In this document: piece by piece, positions 32,220 to 41,934 of the stretch
Layout: each line of letters begins with the position of its first letter
How positions within the stretch are numbered: the first letter of the stretch is position 1
NCBI RefSeq assembly: GCF_943193195.1
Contig: NZ_CALPDG010000001.1
Location: 211,958 to 275,957 of the forward strand
Direction: 5' to 3'
DNA length: 64,000 nucleotides
From: Mediterraneibacter agrestimuris
GTDB taxonomy: Bacteria > Bacillota > Clostridia > Lachnospirales > Lachnospiraceae
Notes under the pieces: model-generated
Databases searched by the model: none
What the model saw: only the letters and a program-made list of their open reading frames with translations
What the model was told of the DNA's origin: nothing
Made by a program: the position numbers and the translations under genes

Positions 32220-33095
32220 TTAAAAATTAATATTTCCCTGTAACCAAATTGTTCCTTTAAATCTTCGTCCGATTTCAGGCTCTCCCAGAACTTGTTTTTT
32301 TGGTACACAAATATCAAACTGCAATTCATTTACATCCAGCTTCATCTGATACAGCGTCTCTTTCGTCATTGTATTCTTTCTCTCACGAACTGCTAGTATC
32401 TCTCCTAAAATTGAGTACATATCACATTCCACACCATAGGGCATAAAATATGTATCCACAATTGAGAATACATCTTCATTGATCAGCCGTCTCGATATCT
32501 TTGAGTAAATATCCATATCATCCAATGTCAATGTTTCAATTGCATTCTGATCTCCATTCCTGGCTGCATTTAGTAATTGCTTTCTGTTCTGTGAATTTTT
32601 CAATTCATCTTTCACTTGTTGCTCGCTCTTACTAATCGGAAACAGCACCTTTCCGGATAATGCTAATCCGGAAAGTGTAACTGTTGTATTATATTCTTGT
32701 CTTAATCCAAGCTGACGTTCCTTCATATATTCAATTCCATTTTGCACATGGAAAATCAATGTAATTCCAACTCTCGCATCTTCGCAAATACCTATATATT
32801 CTTCTTTTGCGATCCGGCGTTCTATCATTACATCCTCATAAGTCGTAATTCCGCTTCCCTCAAAGTAAGGAAAATATGAATCTACCTCAAAACATTCCTG
32901 CTCGTTTATTTCGCCGCACAGAGTAATTCCGATTCCCTGCCCATATTCTTTCTGTAACTCGCAATAATCTGCTTCCTCATTATAAGAAACAATCGTCTGG
33001 CGGGTACACTCAGCCTCGGTTTTTTTAAGAAGCTGTGCCAGTTCGTTTTTTGTCTGGATATTACTGAATCCAATTGCTTTTAAATACTGATGCAT
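32220..33095 (-). CDS. DUF3881 family protein
   Basis: This 291-residue cytoplasmic protein, common next to serS or parB in Lachnospiraceae, matches DUF3881. It has MHQYLKAIGFSNIQTKNELA at the N-terminus, FEVDSYFPYFEGSGITTYED in the middle and the C-terminal FKGTIWLQGNINF. No catalytic motif or membrane segment is visible. Function unknown. It is about 115 bases downstream of serS, with a repeat in the gap, so it may be a separate transcript. Confidence 0.8.
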   Translation of the reverse strand: MHQYLKAIGFSNIQTKNELAQLLKKTEAECTRQTIVSYNEEADYCELQKEYGQGIGITLCGEINEQECFEVDSYFPYFEGSGITTYEDVMIERRIAKEEYIGICEDARVGITLIFHVQNGIEYMKERQLGLRQEYNTTVTLSGLALSGKVLFPISKSEQQVKDELKNSQNRKQLLNAARNGDQNAIETLTLDDMDIYSKISRRLINEDVFSIVDTYFMPYGVECDMYSILGEILAVRERKNTMTKETLYQMKLDVNELQFDICVPKKQVLGEPEIGRRFKGTIWLQGNINF

Positions 33096-33125
33096 AAATA
33101 CTCCAATTATTCAAATTCAAATATA

Positions 33126-33170
33126 ACATTCTGCCTTTGTGGCGGAACTGTTGAGGAATCCGCCCTGTAT
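33126..33170. repeat. Dispersed hairpin repeat, copy 5
   Basis: CTGCCTTTGTGGCGGAACTGTTGAGGAATCCGCCC: GGCGG pairs with CCGCC, and the AACTGTT...GAATCCGCCC modules match copies 3 and 4. Confidence 0.65.
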
Positions 33171-33209
33171 AGTTTATTTCTAGAAAAGGGCACGTTCTCT
33201 ATAATATTT

Positions 33210-34496
33210 TTACTTCTTTGGAACAATCACTGTATTTCCACCCATATATGGCTGCAGCGCATCTGGAATCTTTACAGATCCGTCCTCCTGCAGATTATTT
33301 TCCAAAAATGCAATGAGCATTCTCGGAGGTGCAACTACTGTATTATTTAATGTATGCGCAAAATACTTGCTGCTTTCCCCTTTGACACGGATTCCCAACC
33401 TTCTTGCCTGTGCGTCTCCTAAGTTGGAACAGCTTCCTACTTCAAAATACTTTTTCTGTCTTGGTGACCATGCCTCAACATCGACAGATTTCACTTTCAA
33501 ATCTGCAAGATCTCCAGAGCAGCACTCCAGTGTACGGACCGGAACATCCAGAGAACGGAACAAATCAACTGTATTCTGCCATAGTTTATCATACCATTCC
33601 ATACTTTCTTCTGGTTTACAGACAACAATCATTTCCTGCTTTTCAAACTGATGGATACGGTACACACCTCTCTCCTCGATACCGTGAGCGCCTTTTTCTT
33701 TACGGAAACACGGAGAATAACTTGTCAGTGTTTGTGGAAGCTGATCTTCTGTAAGCTGCGTATCAATAAATTTACCAATCATAGAATGCTCACTGGTACC
33801 GATCAGATATAAATCTTCTCCTTCAATCTTATACATCATTGCATCCATTTCAGCAAAACTCATAACTCCTGTTACAACATTGCTTCTGATCATAAACGGC
33901 GGTACACAGTATGTGAACCCACGGTTAATCATAAAATCTCTTGCATAAGATATAACTGCAGAATGAAGTCTCGCAATATCTCCCATCAAATAATAAAAGC
34001 CATTCCCGGCAACTTTCCTTGCACTGTCCAAATCAATTCCATTAAATCTTTCCATAACCTCTGTGTGATATGGAATCTCAAATTCCGGAACAACCGGCTC
34101 TCCATAACGCTCTACTTCCACATTTTCACTGTCATCTTTACCTATAGGGACAGACGGGTCAATGATATTCGGAATCGTCATCATAATTTTTTTCAGATTT
34201 TCTTCTACTTCTTTTTCTTCTACAGAAAGTTTTTCCATGCGGTCTGCACTTTCTGCTACCTGTTTTTTTAAAGTCTCTGCTTCTTCTTTCTTTCCCTGTG
34301 CCATCATCGCGCCTATCTGTTTGGATGCTTTATTCTTCTCAGCACGAAGCGCCTCTACTTCCTGTTTAATTTCACGGTTTCTTATATCAAGTTCCAATGC
34401 TTTGTCAACCAATGGAAGTTTCTCATCCTGAAACTTATTTTTAATATTTTGTTTTACTACCTCCGGGTTACTTCTCACAAATTTAATGTCTAACAT
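33210..34496 (-). CDS. serS: Seryl-tRNA synthetase
   Basis: This 428-residue class II synthetase has the N-terminal long antiparallel coiled-coil arm (residues 25-105) that grips the tRNA-Ser variable arm. Motif 2 is in SPCFRKEKGAHGIEERGVYR and motif 3 in PPRMLIAFLENNLQEDGSVK. Length and order agree with bacterial SerRS. It is preceded by the DUF4446 gene in the same direction (64-base gap). I see no T-box in that gap. Confidence 0.95.
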   Translation of the reverse strand: MLDIKFVRSNPEVVKQNIKNKFQDEKLPLVDKALELDIRNREIKQEVEALRAEKNKASKQIGAMMAQGKKEEAETLKKQVAESADRMEKLSVEEKEVEENLKKIMMTIPNIIDPSVPIGKDDSENVEVERYGEPVVPEFEIPYHTEVMERFNGIDLDSARKVAGNGFYYLMGDIARLHSAVISYARDFMINRGFTYCVPPFMIRSNVVTGVMSFAEMDAMMYKIEGEDLYLIGTSEHSMIGKFIDTQLTEDQLPQTLTSYSPCFRKEKGAHGIEERGVYRIHQFEKQEMIVVCKPEESMEWYDKLWQNTVDLFRSLDVPVRTLECCSGDLADLKVKSVDVEAWSPRQKKYFEVGSCSNLGDAQARRLGIRVKGESSKYFAHTLNNTVVAPPRMLIAFLENNLQEDGSVKIPDALQPYMGGNTVIVPKK

Positions 34497-34560
34497 CTCA
34501 TTTCCTCCTTCATTTCTTTTTTATCTATATATCGTTATATCTAAATAAATTCTTTGAAAT

Positions 34561-35106
34561 CTAGTTCGATTTCAATTCCAGTTCTATATCTTTAATATCA
34601 TATGCTTCTTGAAAAATAGCTCTCTCTAAGCATTCTTTTTCCTCCGAAGATAGTTCTATATAACTTTCCCCTTTGACAATTTCCTTGACATAGGTATAAG
34701 TCCTCTCTCCGCAATGTAAAGAATTTAATATCCAGCCATTGTCTTCCTCATTTAAAAACGCAAGTACAAAACTTAAATTATTATTCATATTTTGTAATGC
34801 ATTATATCTTACAATAGCTTTTTTTTGATAGGCTTTTCTTTGCTGCTTATAAAGATCTTTAATTTTTCCTTCCGAAGTCTCTAATCTCTTTGCTAATTCA
34901 TTCAATTCATGAATCCTGTTTTGAAAACTTTCTTCCAGAGTTTTCCCGTCTTTTCCTTTCATAAACGATGAATAGCTTCGCTTCAACCGATTATATTTCA
35001 TATTTACACTAATAAGCATGAAAAACAATACAATTTGTATAAAAACCAACGCAATAATCACATACTCTATATTGATCCCAAGCCTGTTCAATATTCCGTC
35101 TGTCAC
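34561..35106 (-). CDS. DUF4446 membrane-anchored protein
   Basis: This 181-residue protein has an N-terminal transmembrane segment (IEYVIIALVFIQIVLFFMLI), a basic region, a coiled coil (about 58-90) and the conserved C-terminal part YNALQNMNNNLSFVLAFLNE. This is the DUF4446 pattern, which is consistently encoded just downstream of parB in Clostridia, as here. Function unknown; the position suggests a link to chromosome segregation or cell-pole organisation, by inference only. Confidence 0.85.
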   Translation of the reverse strand: MTDGILNRLGINIEYVIIALVFIQIVLFFMLISVNMKYNRLKRSYSSFMKGKDGKTLEESFQNRIHELNELAKRLETSEGKIKDLYKQQRKAYQKKAIVRYNALQNMNNNLSFVLAFLNEEDNGWILNSLHCGERTYTYVKEIVKGESYIELSSEEKECLERAIFQEAYDIKDIELELKSN

Positions 35107-35150
35107 TTTTATACCTCCTTATTCAATTTTCTCCCCTTTTAATTTTACTG

Positions 35151-35242
35151 TAATAGTTCAGCCTTCTCAATCCATATTACAGAATCCACCCACCGAAGGC
35201 ATGAATTATGGGATGCCCAGATGGGTTACTAAACTGTCACAT
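35151..35242. repeat. Dispersed hairpin repeat, copy 6
   Basis: GTAATAGTTCAGCCTTCTCAATCCATATTACAGAATCCACCC keeps both modules of copy 3 but the CAGCC/GGCTG stem is lost. A CCCA...GGGT and TACTAAACTG tail continues toward the parB stop codon. Confidence 0.6.
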
Positions 35243-35258
35243 ATTACTTCAAATACCC

Positions 35259-36197
35259 TTATTTGTGAATTGACATTATCATATCATAAATCCTTTCTAG
35301 TTCATCCTCTGAATAATATTCTATCTCAATTTTGCCTTTTCCATTAGCCTTTGTATGGATATTTACCTTTGTCCCCATGATATGTTTCATCTTTTCGATA
35401 ATATCATCGTAAACGAATATATGTTCGTTCTTTTCTGTTTTCTTTTCTTTTTTTGGCGTCTTTAATGATTTTACAAGTTTTTCAGTGTCACGTACACTCA
35501 ATTTTTCATCAAAAATCTTACTTGCTATAATAAACTGCTGTTCCTCGTCATCAATTGCAAGAAGTGCTCTTGCATGCCCTGTAGAAATCATATCATCAAT
35601 AACCATCTGTTGTACACGTCTGCTTAATTTTAAAAGACGCATGGAATTTGTTACTGCGGTTCTGCTTTTAGAAACTCTTTCAGCAACTTCATCCTGTTTT
35701 AGATTAAATTCTTCTAGAAGCCTTTTAAATGCCATTGCCTCTTCAATTGGATTCAAATTCTCTCTCTGAATATTTTCAATCAAAGAAATCTCTACAATTT
35801 CCTGTGCTGTATAATCTTTAATCAATACCGGGACTTCTTTGATACCTGCCAATTTAGCTGCGCGCCATCTTCTTTCTCCGGCAATAATTTCATAATATCC
35901 ATCCCTTTTTTGTACGAGAAGAGGCTGAAGGATACCGAACTGTTTAATAGAATCTGCAAGTTCCAGAAGTCCATCTTCATCAAATTCTTTTCTTGGCTGA
36001 TCCCTGTTCGGTTCAACATCATTAATTTTTAAATAAATCTCTCCTATCTTCTCCTCTTGTTTTAAATCAGATTCATCCTTTATTTCCGCTTTTTCTATAT
36101 CTGTCGATTCCTTAATTACGGGTTTTATTGCTTTACTTGTTTTATCGGGAATCAGACTATCCAGTCCTTTTCCGAGACCATTTCTTTTCACCGCCAT
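35259..36197 (-). CDS. parB: Chromosome-partitioning protein ParB (Spo0J)
   Basis: This 312-residue ParB has the N-terminal Box I/II region with IKQFGILQPLLVQKR and the CTP-binding/clamp motif EIIAGERRWRAAKLAG. The central HTH that reads parS follows (KLKQDEVAERVSKSRTAVTN-like segment with SRTAVTNSMRLLKL), then a C-terminal dimerisation domain. It loads on parS, slides as a CTP-gated clamp and works with ParA and SMC. Its ATG overlaps the parA stop codon by one base (TAATG). Three perfect parS sites lie upstream of parA. Confidence 0.95.
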   Translation of the reverse strand: MAVKRNGLGKGLDSLIPDKTSKAIKPVIKESTDIEKAEIKDESDLKQEEKIGEIYLKINDVEPNRDQPRKEFDEDGLLELADSIKQFGILQPLLVQKRDGYYEIIAGERRWRAAKLAGIKEVPVLIKDYTAQEIVEISLIENIQRENLNPIEEAMAFKRLLEEFNLKQDEVAERVSKSRTAVTNSMRLLKLSRRVQQMVIDDMISTGHARALLAIDDEEQQFIIASKIFDEKLSVRDTEKLVKSLKTPKKEKKTEKNEHIFVYDDIIEKMKHIMGTKVNIHTKANGKGKIEIEYYSEDELERIYDMIMSIHK

Positions 36198-36970
36198 TAC
36201 TCTTTTTCCTCTCCTTTATGGATTACTTCCTCAGCAAGCATCATATAACTTTCTGCACCAGAGGACTTCGGATCATACATACTAATTGGCATTCCATAAC
36301 TTGGTGCTTCTGCAAGACGAATATTTCTCGGTATAATCGTTTTGTAAATTTCTTGTTCCAGATTTTCTTTTACATTTTCAACAACCTGCAAAGACAAATT
36401 TGTTCTTGCATCATACATTGTAAATACAACACCTTCGATATACAGCTTTGAATTCAATCGTTCCTGTACCAAATTAATTGTATGTATTAATTGACTCAAT
36501 CCCTCAAGTGCATAATACTCACACTGTATCGGCACTAAAATTGAATTAGCTGTAGTCATTGCATTAATTGTGAGCATACTCAACGCTGGAGGACAGTCAA
36601 TAATTATAAAATCATACTTGTTCTTTACCTTTTCCATTGCATTTTTTATTATATATTCCTTATCATCCACTCCAATCAGTTCAATCTCCGCAGCTGATAA
36701 ATTAATATTTGAAGGGAGTACGTCCAAATTTTCAATTACATCTTTACAAATGCACTCTTCTATACCACATTCCCCTATAATTAAGTTATAAACACTATTC
36801 TCAATCTCATCTTTATCTACACCAAGTCCACTAGTCATATTTCCTTGTGGATCCAAATCTAAAGATAAGACTTTCTTTCCTAAACTAGCAAGACATGCTG
36901 ATAGATTAATGGCTGTAGTTGTTTTTCCCACACCACCCTTTTGATTGGCAATTGCTATGATTCTTCCCAT
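36197..36970 (-). CDS. parA: Chromosome-partitioning ATPase ParA (Soj)
   Basis: This 257-residue deviant Walker ATPase has NQKGGVGKTTTAINL (signature lysine plus P-loop), Walker A' DLDPQGNMTSGLG, and Walker B FIIIDCPPALSML. ParA binds DNA as an ATP dimer and positions origins with ParB; in spore formers Soj also modulates DnaA and sporulation. It is first gene of the parAB pair, with the parS cluster immediately upstream. Confidence 0.95.
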   Translation of the reverse strand: MGRIIAIANQKGGVGKTTTAINLSACLASLGKKVLSLDLDPQGNMTSGLGVDKDEIENSVYNLIIGECGIEECICKDVIENLDVLPSNINLSAAEIELIGVDDKEYIIKNAMEKVKNKYDFIIIDCPPALSMLTINAMTTANSILVPIQCEYYALEGLSQLIHTINLVQERLNSKLYIEGVVFTMYDARTNLSLQVVENVKENLEQEIYKTIIPRNIRLAEAPSYGMPISMYDPKSSGAESYMMLAEEVIHKGEEKE

Positions 36971-37106
36971 TATTCACACTCCTCTTCTTTTGACAACATC
37001 ACTATATCACAAACACACTATTTCAAAAATAACACTACATTATACTTTTTCAAAATAATACTGTTGTTTTATTATATCACTATTATTCTTTATAATCTAT
37101 AGCAAA

Positions 37107-37122
37107 TGTTTCACGTGAAACA
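37107..37122. promoter_or_regulatory. parS site 1
   Basis: TGTTTCACGTGAAACA, identical to the Bacillus parS consensus, 137 bases upstream of parA. Confidence 0.95.
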
Positions 37123-37317
37123 TTTTTTTAGTATTTTATTATTTATTTTAAAATTGTATTTGAAATATTATTTTTTCATACATAATGAAAGATTTGATTT
37201 TTCATTATATTGAGATATGTTTTCTTTTTTATAAATTAAATTACTATATATAAAAAGTATTTGGATATTTAATTTCATAAGCACCAACTAAACTAAATAA
37301 AAATATAGACAAAAAAA

Positions 37318-37333
37318 TGTTTCACGTGAAACA
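37318..37333. promoter_or_regulatory. parS site 2
   Basis: A second perfect TGTTTCACGTGAAACA, 211 bases from site 1. Confidence 0.95.
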
Positions 37334-37517
37334 TTTATACATGCCATAATATTACAGTTTATTTTTCGGGATTAAAGTTAAGTATTAACATGTATGACAT
37401 ACATACTATCTTTCCTAAAAAACATCATAACATATAATTAATTATTTCAATAATATATATGCACTTCAAATAGGTCAATTTATTATTTATTGCAATTATT
37501 ATTTTATCATTATGAAT

Positions 37518-37663
37518 GTTACTGTTCACACCCTACGGGTGCTCCAGTAACAGTATCCAGCCCATTTTAAGTCGCCTTCGGCGAGGGGCTGGATATATCT
37601 CTGTCATCACTTTATTGGTCGGACACCTTGCAGCGTAGTGCTAGATGACGTGTGAACAGTAAC
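37518..37663. repeat. Large inverted-repeat element between parS sites 2 and 3
   Basis: GTTACTGTTCACAC (37518-37531) and GTGTGAACAGTAAC (37650-37663) are perfect 14-base inverted ends of a 146-base unit. Inside are ATCCAGCCC/GGGCTGGAT (37555-37563 with 37586-37594) enclosing TCGCC-TTC-GGCGA, and CACCC/GGGTG. There is no coding frame. The ends resemble the GTAACAGTTCA module of the dispersed repeats. Confidence 0.7.
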
Positions 37664-37831
37664 TTATGAATACAATAATTTTTCAGAATATTTTTAGCAA
37701 AAAAAGGGATTATATTTTCTTTCATATCTTTTGCTATTCATAAGAGATGAATAATTAAAAGTTCATTTTAATTACATTTTACTACAATATTTAATATTTA
37801 GATATCAGATGATATTATATTATCTTAATAA

Positions 37832-37847
37832 TGTTTCACGTGAAACA
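37832..37847. promoter_or_regulatory. parS site 3
   Basis: A third perfect TGTTTCACGTGAAACA, 499 bases from site 2. Confidence 0.95.
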
Positions 37848-37910
37848 TTATATAATCTATGAGCATATGTTTTCTTAATATTTATTTCTCAATATAGTTA
37901 CTGATTACCC

Positions 37911-37990
37911 CTGTGACTGTGCAGCGTGGTATACGGTCACAGATCAATAGAGTGTTACAGTTCACGGTCGGTTAGGTCGTGAACTGTAAC
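37911..37990. repeat. Double-hairpin repeat near parS site 3
   Basis: CTGTGAC/GTCACAG (37911-37917 with 37936-37942) is followed by GTTACAGTTCACG/CGTGAACTGTAAC (37954-37966 with 37978-37990), both perfect. The second arm is nearly the same as the terminal repeat of the 37518-37663 unit. The rest of 37000-38136 is very AT-rich and gene-free, and I see no DnaA-box cluster in it. Confidence 0.65.
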
Positions 37991-38136
37991 ATTTTAGTAT
38001 ATGTTTTCAAATATTTTTTAATTTATTTGTTTTATATAAATTCGGTATGTAGTATAATAAATATAGATTTCTAAAAATAAAATTTTGTTTCATTAAAAAA
38101 TTCAAAAAACTATTAATTTCAATAGGAGATTTTAAA

Positions 38137-39087
38137 ATGAATATTAGAAAAACAGTCAAAAACTTAGTTTGTTATGGTACAACTACTATAGGTATTATGC
38201 ACTTCATAAATCAAGTAATTTATCATAAATCCAAAAAAACTAAATTATTATCTAAAAAAAATGAACAATACTATGACAGCCATCTTGGCAGTATCTTTTA
38301 TACTGTTCACGGAAGCGGTTCTCCGCTTCTCCTTATTCATGATCTGGATGTGAGCAGCTCATCCCATGAATGGAATAATGTAATTAGTGAATTAAGTAAA
38401 AAGCATACCATATACGCCATAGATTTACTCGGATGTGGAAGTTCAGATAAATCAAACATGATTTATACAAATTATCTTTATGTACAGTCCATAACAGACT
38501 TTATAAAAAATGTTATAAAGAATAAAACTGATATTATTGCAAGCGGACATTCTTCTGCATTTACAGTTATGTCATGTTCACATAGCAGTTCGTTAATTGG
38601 AAAAATAATTTTATTAAATCCAGAAAGTATTATATCAAACAAAAAAGTATGTCAAATATATACAAAAATAGTCAAATATATTTTTATGAGTCCTGTAATC
38701 GGAAGATTCATTTATAATATGCATACTAACAAAGATAAGATAGAAAAAAATTTTTACCAAAAATACTATTACGATTTAGAAAAAGTATCTGCTAATATGA
38801 TTATGTATTATTATGAATCTTCTCAAAAAAATAATACAAATGGAAAATATTTATATCAAAGTATACTCTGTGGATTTATGAACTACAATATTTCAAGTAA
38901 TTTGCATAAGATAGAAAATAAAATTTCTATTATAATTGGAGATTCTGATTCAAATAATCTTGCGAATGCAATACAGTATCAGAATCATCTTCCTAACACA
39001 GAAATCAGAAAAATAAAAAATACAAAATATCTTCCACAACTCGAATCACCAGACGAATTTGTAACTGTAGTAGAAGATTTATTATAG
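38137..39087 (+). CDS. Alpha/beta-hydrolase-fold protein, catalytic histidine apparently lost
   Basis: This 316-residue protein has an N-terminal hydrophobic patch and an alpha/beta-hydrolase core: LLLIHDLDVSSSSHEW (oxyanion loop), IYAIDLLGCGSSDKS, and the nucleophile elbow ASGHSSAFTVMS with serine. IIIGDSDSN provides the acid. The strand-8 histidine, normally in a GHxPxLE-like segment, is replaced: the sequence reads NTKYLPQLESPDEF. No histidine follows the acid in a suitable place except in NHLPNTE. The gene is AT-rich, opposes the surrounding minus-strand genes, and is embedded between the parS cluster and rsmG. Function unknown; it may bind rather than hydrolyse. Confidence 0.72.
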   Translation: MNIRKTVKNLVCYGTTTIGIMHFINQVIYHKSKKTKLLSKKNEQYYDSHLGSIFYTVHGSGSPLLLIHDLDVSSSSHEWNNVISELSKKHTIYAIDLLGCGSSDKSNMIYTNYLYVQSITDFIKNVIKNKTDIIASGHSSAFTVMSCSHSSSLIGKIILLNPESIISNKKVCQIYTKIVKYIFMSPVIGRFIYNMHTNKDKIEKNFYQKYYYDLEKVSANMIMYYYESSQKNNTNGKYLYQSILCGFMNYNISSNLHKIENKISIIIGDSDSNNLANAIQYQNHLPNTEIRKIKNTKYLPQLESPDEFVTVVEDLL

Positions 39088-39146
39088 TTAATATCTTTAT
39101 CATAATAAAGATATTAGTATCCTGGCACATTCATTGTATAATAAAT

Positions 39147-39204
39147 AAGAAAACAGATGCTATTTCAAAACCTATAAAGGTTATAACATAGCACCTGTTT
39201 TCTT
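39147..39204. terminator. Bidirectional terminator between hydrolase gene and rsmG
   Basis: AAGAAAACAGATGCTAT (39147-39163) pairs with ATAGCACCTGTTTTCTT (39188-39204) with one mismatch. It is A-rich and T-rich at the ends, between convergent genes. Confidence 0.85.
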
Positions 39205-39240
39205 ATATTACAATATTCCTGTTATATATATTCAGATTTT

Positions 39241-39954
39241 CTAACTTAACGGTTCTTTCCCCGGTACTCCGGCTTTTCTCGGATATTTTTTCTTCGTTTG
39301 TTCTATCTTCCTTATTTTTACAAATGACCTTCCAATCTCAGTTCCCGGAAGCTGAAATTTAATAATATCATCTATTTTTCCGCCGAGAATCTTAACAGCC
39401 TTCTCTGACCGTTTTACCTCATCATCTACGTCTCCGCTTTTATAAGAAATAAATATACCCCCTGTCCGTATGTATGGTATACAATATTCACTAAGTGACG
39501 AAAGATTTGCAACTGCACGTGACACACAGATATCAAACTGTTCACGATATTCTGTTTTCTTTGCATAGTCCTCAGCTCTTCCATGAAGTGTTTCTATATC
39601 TTCCAATCCCAGTTTTTCAATTACTGCATCTAAAAATTTAATTCTCTTCTGCAGTGAATCCAACAATACCACATGCAAATGAGGATAAAGAATTTTTAAT
39701 GGAATTCCCGGAAAACCAGCGCCTGTTCCAATATCAATCAAAGACTGGATTTTCTTCATATCAACTGCTTTTTTTACGGACAAACTATCTACAAAATGCT
39801 TTTCATTAACTTCGTCGTACTCCGTAATGCCTGTCAGATTCATTACCTTATTCCACTCTACCAACATTTCATAATATCTGCAAAACTGCTCTTTCTGTTT
39901 ATCTGTCAACTGAATATCCAAATCCGCAAGCTGCTGTTCAAATTTATCTGCCAT
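39241..39954 (-). CDS. rsmG: 16S rRNA m7G527 methyltransferase RsmG (GidB)
   Basis: This 237-residue SAM-dependent methyltransferase has the SAM motif SLIDIGTGAGFPGIPLKI, followed by HVVLLDSLQKRIKFLD and the conserved FDICVSRAVANLSSL. It modifies G527 in the 530 loop of 16S rRNA. ATG 39954 lies ten bases after GGAG; a TTG further upstream is not needed. It follows mnmG by 69 bases in the conserved mnmE-mnmG-rsmG order. Confidence 0.95.
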   Translation of the reverse strand: MADKFEQQLADLDIQLTDKQKEQFCRYYEMLVEWNKVMNLTGITEYDEVNEKHFVDSLSVKKAVDMKKIQSLIDIGTGAGFPGIPLKILYPHLHVVLLDSLQKRIKFLDAVIEKLGLEDIETLHGRAEDYAKKTEYREQFDICVSRAVANLSSLSEYCIPYIRTGGIFISYKSGDVDDEVKRSEKAVKILGGKIDDIIKFQLPGTEIGRSFVKIRKIEQTKKKYPRKAGVPGKEPLS

Positions 39955-40023
39955 ATTTTTCTCCAAATTCTTTCACAGAAATTCAAGAATAAAAATGTGC
40001 TTTCCACACATCAGATTCTTATT

Positions 40024-41934
40024 TTATTTATTTCCAAGATATACTAATAATACCGATACATCTGCAGGGGATACTCCAGAAATTCGTGATGCCTGTCCTA
40101 TAGATGAAGGACGTATCTGCGACAATTTCTGTTTTGCCTCGATCCGAAGACTAGGAATCGTTTCATAGTCAATATCTTCCGGTATCTTCTTGCTTTCCAG
40201 TTTCTTAAACTGTTCTACCTGACGTAACTGGCGTTTGATATAGCCATCATATTTGATAGATATATCAACCTGTTCTATCACATCCTCTGGAAGTTCTATA
40301 CGGTTTTTATCAATTGTTTCCAGACATGTATAAGATAACTCCGGTCTGCGGATCAATTCCGCCAATGTAGTTCCTGATACCAATGGTGTACTTTGATGTG
40401 TTTCCAACAGTCTCTGAACTTCTTCTGAAGTACCTACATGCGTATGCTCCAATCGTTCTACTTCTTCCCTTATTTGTTCTTCTTTCATCAAAAGGCTGTC
40501 ATATCTTACCTGTGAAATAAGTCCGACTTCATATCCGATCCTGGTTAATCGCTGATCTGCATTATCCTGACGCAACAGCAGTCTGTATTCTGCTCTGGAG
40601 GTCATCATACGATATGGTTCATGGCTTTCCTTTGTTACCAGATCATCAATCAAAACTCCTATATACCCCTCAGAACGGTCAATAATAATTCCTTCTTTTC
40701 CCTGAAGTTTTCTTGCAGCATTGATTCCTGCAACCAATCCTTGTGCCGCTGCTTCTTCATATCCAGAACTTCCATTAAACTGACCGCCGCTGAATAATCC
40801 ATCAATTTTCTTAAATTCTAACGTATTTTTCAACTGTCTTGCATCAATACAGTCATATTCAATTGCATAAGCATTTCGCACAATTTTTACATTTTCCAAT
40901 CCCGGAACACTGCGGTACATGGCATACTGTACATCCTCAGGAAGAGAACTTGACATACCTCCCACATACATTTCCGTGGTGTCAATCCCCTCAGGCTCGA
41001 TAAATACCTGATGCCGTTTCTTATCTGCAAACTTTACAACCTTATCTTCAATAGACGGACAATATCTTGGTCCTGTTCCTTCAATCATACCTGAATATAA
41101 TGGTGAACGATCCAGATTTGCCCTGATAATCTCATGTGTAGTTTCATTAGTATATGTCAGCCAGCAAGAAACCTGATCAATCTGTACACTTTCTGGATCT
41201 GTTATAAAAGAAAACGGTACAACTCGCTCGTCTCCTTTCTGCTCCTCCATCTTAGAAAAATCAACAGAATTTTTATCAATTCTTGCCGGAGTCCCTGTCT
41301 TAAAACGGTACATTTCGATTCCAAGTTCTTTCAGACTATCTGTCAAATAATTTGCCGCCTGAAGTCCGTTCGGTCCCGTCTGCATACTCACATCTCCATA
41401 AATACATCTTGCTCTGAGATATGTTCCAGTACAAAGAACTACCGTTTTACAGTGGTAAATAGCACCTGAATAAGTTTGCACCCCTATAATTCTCCGCACA
41501 CCGTTTTCGTCTGCATCATCCGCAAGAATATCTGTCACTTCCATTTGACGAATATCTAGATTTTCCTGATTCTGCAGTACCTGTCTCATCATCTTACTGT
41601 AATTTGCTTTATCTGCCTGCGCTCGCAGCGAATGAACCGCCGGTCCCTTAGATTGATTTAACATTTTTGACTGAATAAATGTCTGGTCAATAACTTTTCC
41701 CATCTCACCGCCGAGAGCATCCACTTCCCTCACTAAATGTCCCTTTGAACTTCCGCCGATATTCGGATTACACGGCATAAGCGCAATACTGTCAACGCTC
41801 ACTGTAAATATAACCGTCCTAAACCCAAGTCTTGCCGCCGCAAGCGCCGCTTCACATCCTGCATGTCCGGCGCCGACCACAGCAATATCATAACTGTCTC
41901 TATTTTCCCATACAGAATTTGCTGAATATTTCAT
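40024..41934 (-). CDS. mnmG: tRNA U34 carboxymethylaminomethyl modification enzyme MnmG (GidA)
   Basis: This 636-residue FAD protein has the N-terminal dinucleotide fold [20 protein letters not shown], then the [20 protein letters not shown] and [11 protein letters not shown] signatures. The C-terminal helical domain ends [16 protein letters not shown], which docks MnmE. With MnmE it installs the cmnm5 group at the tRNA wobble uridine. The start overlaps the end of mnmE by 35 bases; AGGAGA lies nine bases upstream of ATG 41934. This is translational coupling for two subunits of one complex. Confidence 0.95.
   Translation of the reverse strand: MKYSANSVWENRDSYDIAVVGAGHAGCEAALAAARLGFRTVIFTVSVDSIALMPCNPNIGGSSKGHLVREVDALGGEMGKVIDQTFIQSKMLNQSKGPAVHSLRAQADKANYSKMMRQVLQNQENLDIRQMEVTDILADDADENGVRRIIGVQTYSGAIYHCKTVVLCTGTYLRARCIYGDVSMQTGPNGLQAANYLTDSLKELGIEMYRFKTGTPARIDKNSVDFSKMEEQKGDERVVPFSFITDPESVQIDQVSCWLTYTNETTHEIIRANLDRSPLYSGMIEGTGPRYCPSIEDKVVKFADKKRHQVFIEPEGIDTTEMYVGGMSSSLPEDVQYAMYRSVPGLENVKIVRNAYAIEYDCIDARQLKNTLEFKKIDGLFSGGQFNGSSGYEEAAAQGLVAGINAARKLQGKEGIIIDRSEGYIGVLIDDLVTKESHEPYRMMTSRAEYRLLLRQDNADQRLTRIGYEVGLISQVRYDSLLMKEEQIREEVERLEHTHVGTSEEVQRLLETHQSTPLVSGTTLAELIRRPELSYTCLETIDKNRIELPEDVIEQVDISIKYDGYIKRQLRQVEQFKKLESKKIPEDIDYETIPSLRIEAKQKLSQIRPSSIGQASRISGVSPADVSVLLVYLGNK

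Noticed and set aside
36971..38136. The AT-rich parS region as replication origin
   Set aside because: No cluster of TTATNCACA DnaA boxes could be found and dnaA is not adjacent. parS sites mark the neighbourhood of origins but do not define them.
41900..41934. Frameshift or wrong start between mnmE and mnmG because of the 35-base overlap
   Set aside because: Both proteins have complete conserved ends (FCMGK for MnmE, N-terminal FAD fold for MnmG) and a ribosome binding site precedes the MnmG start, so the overlap is real.
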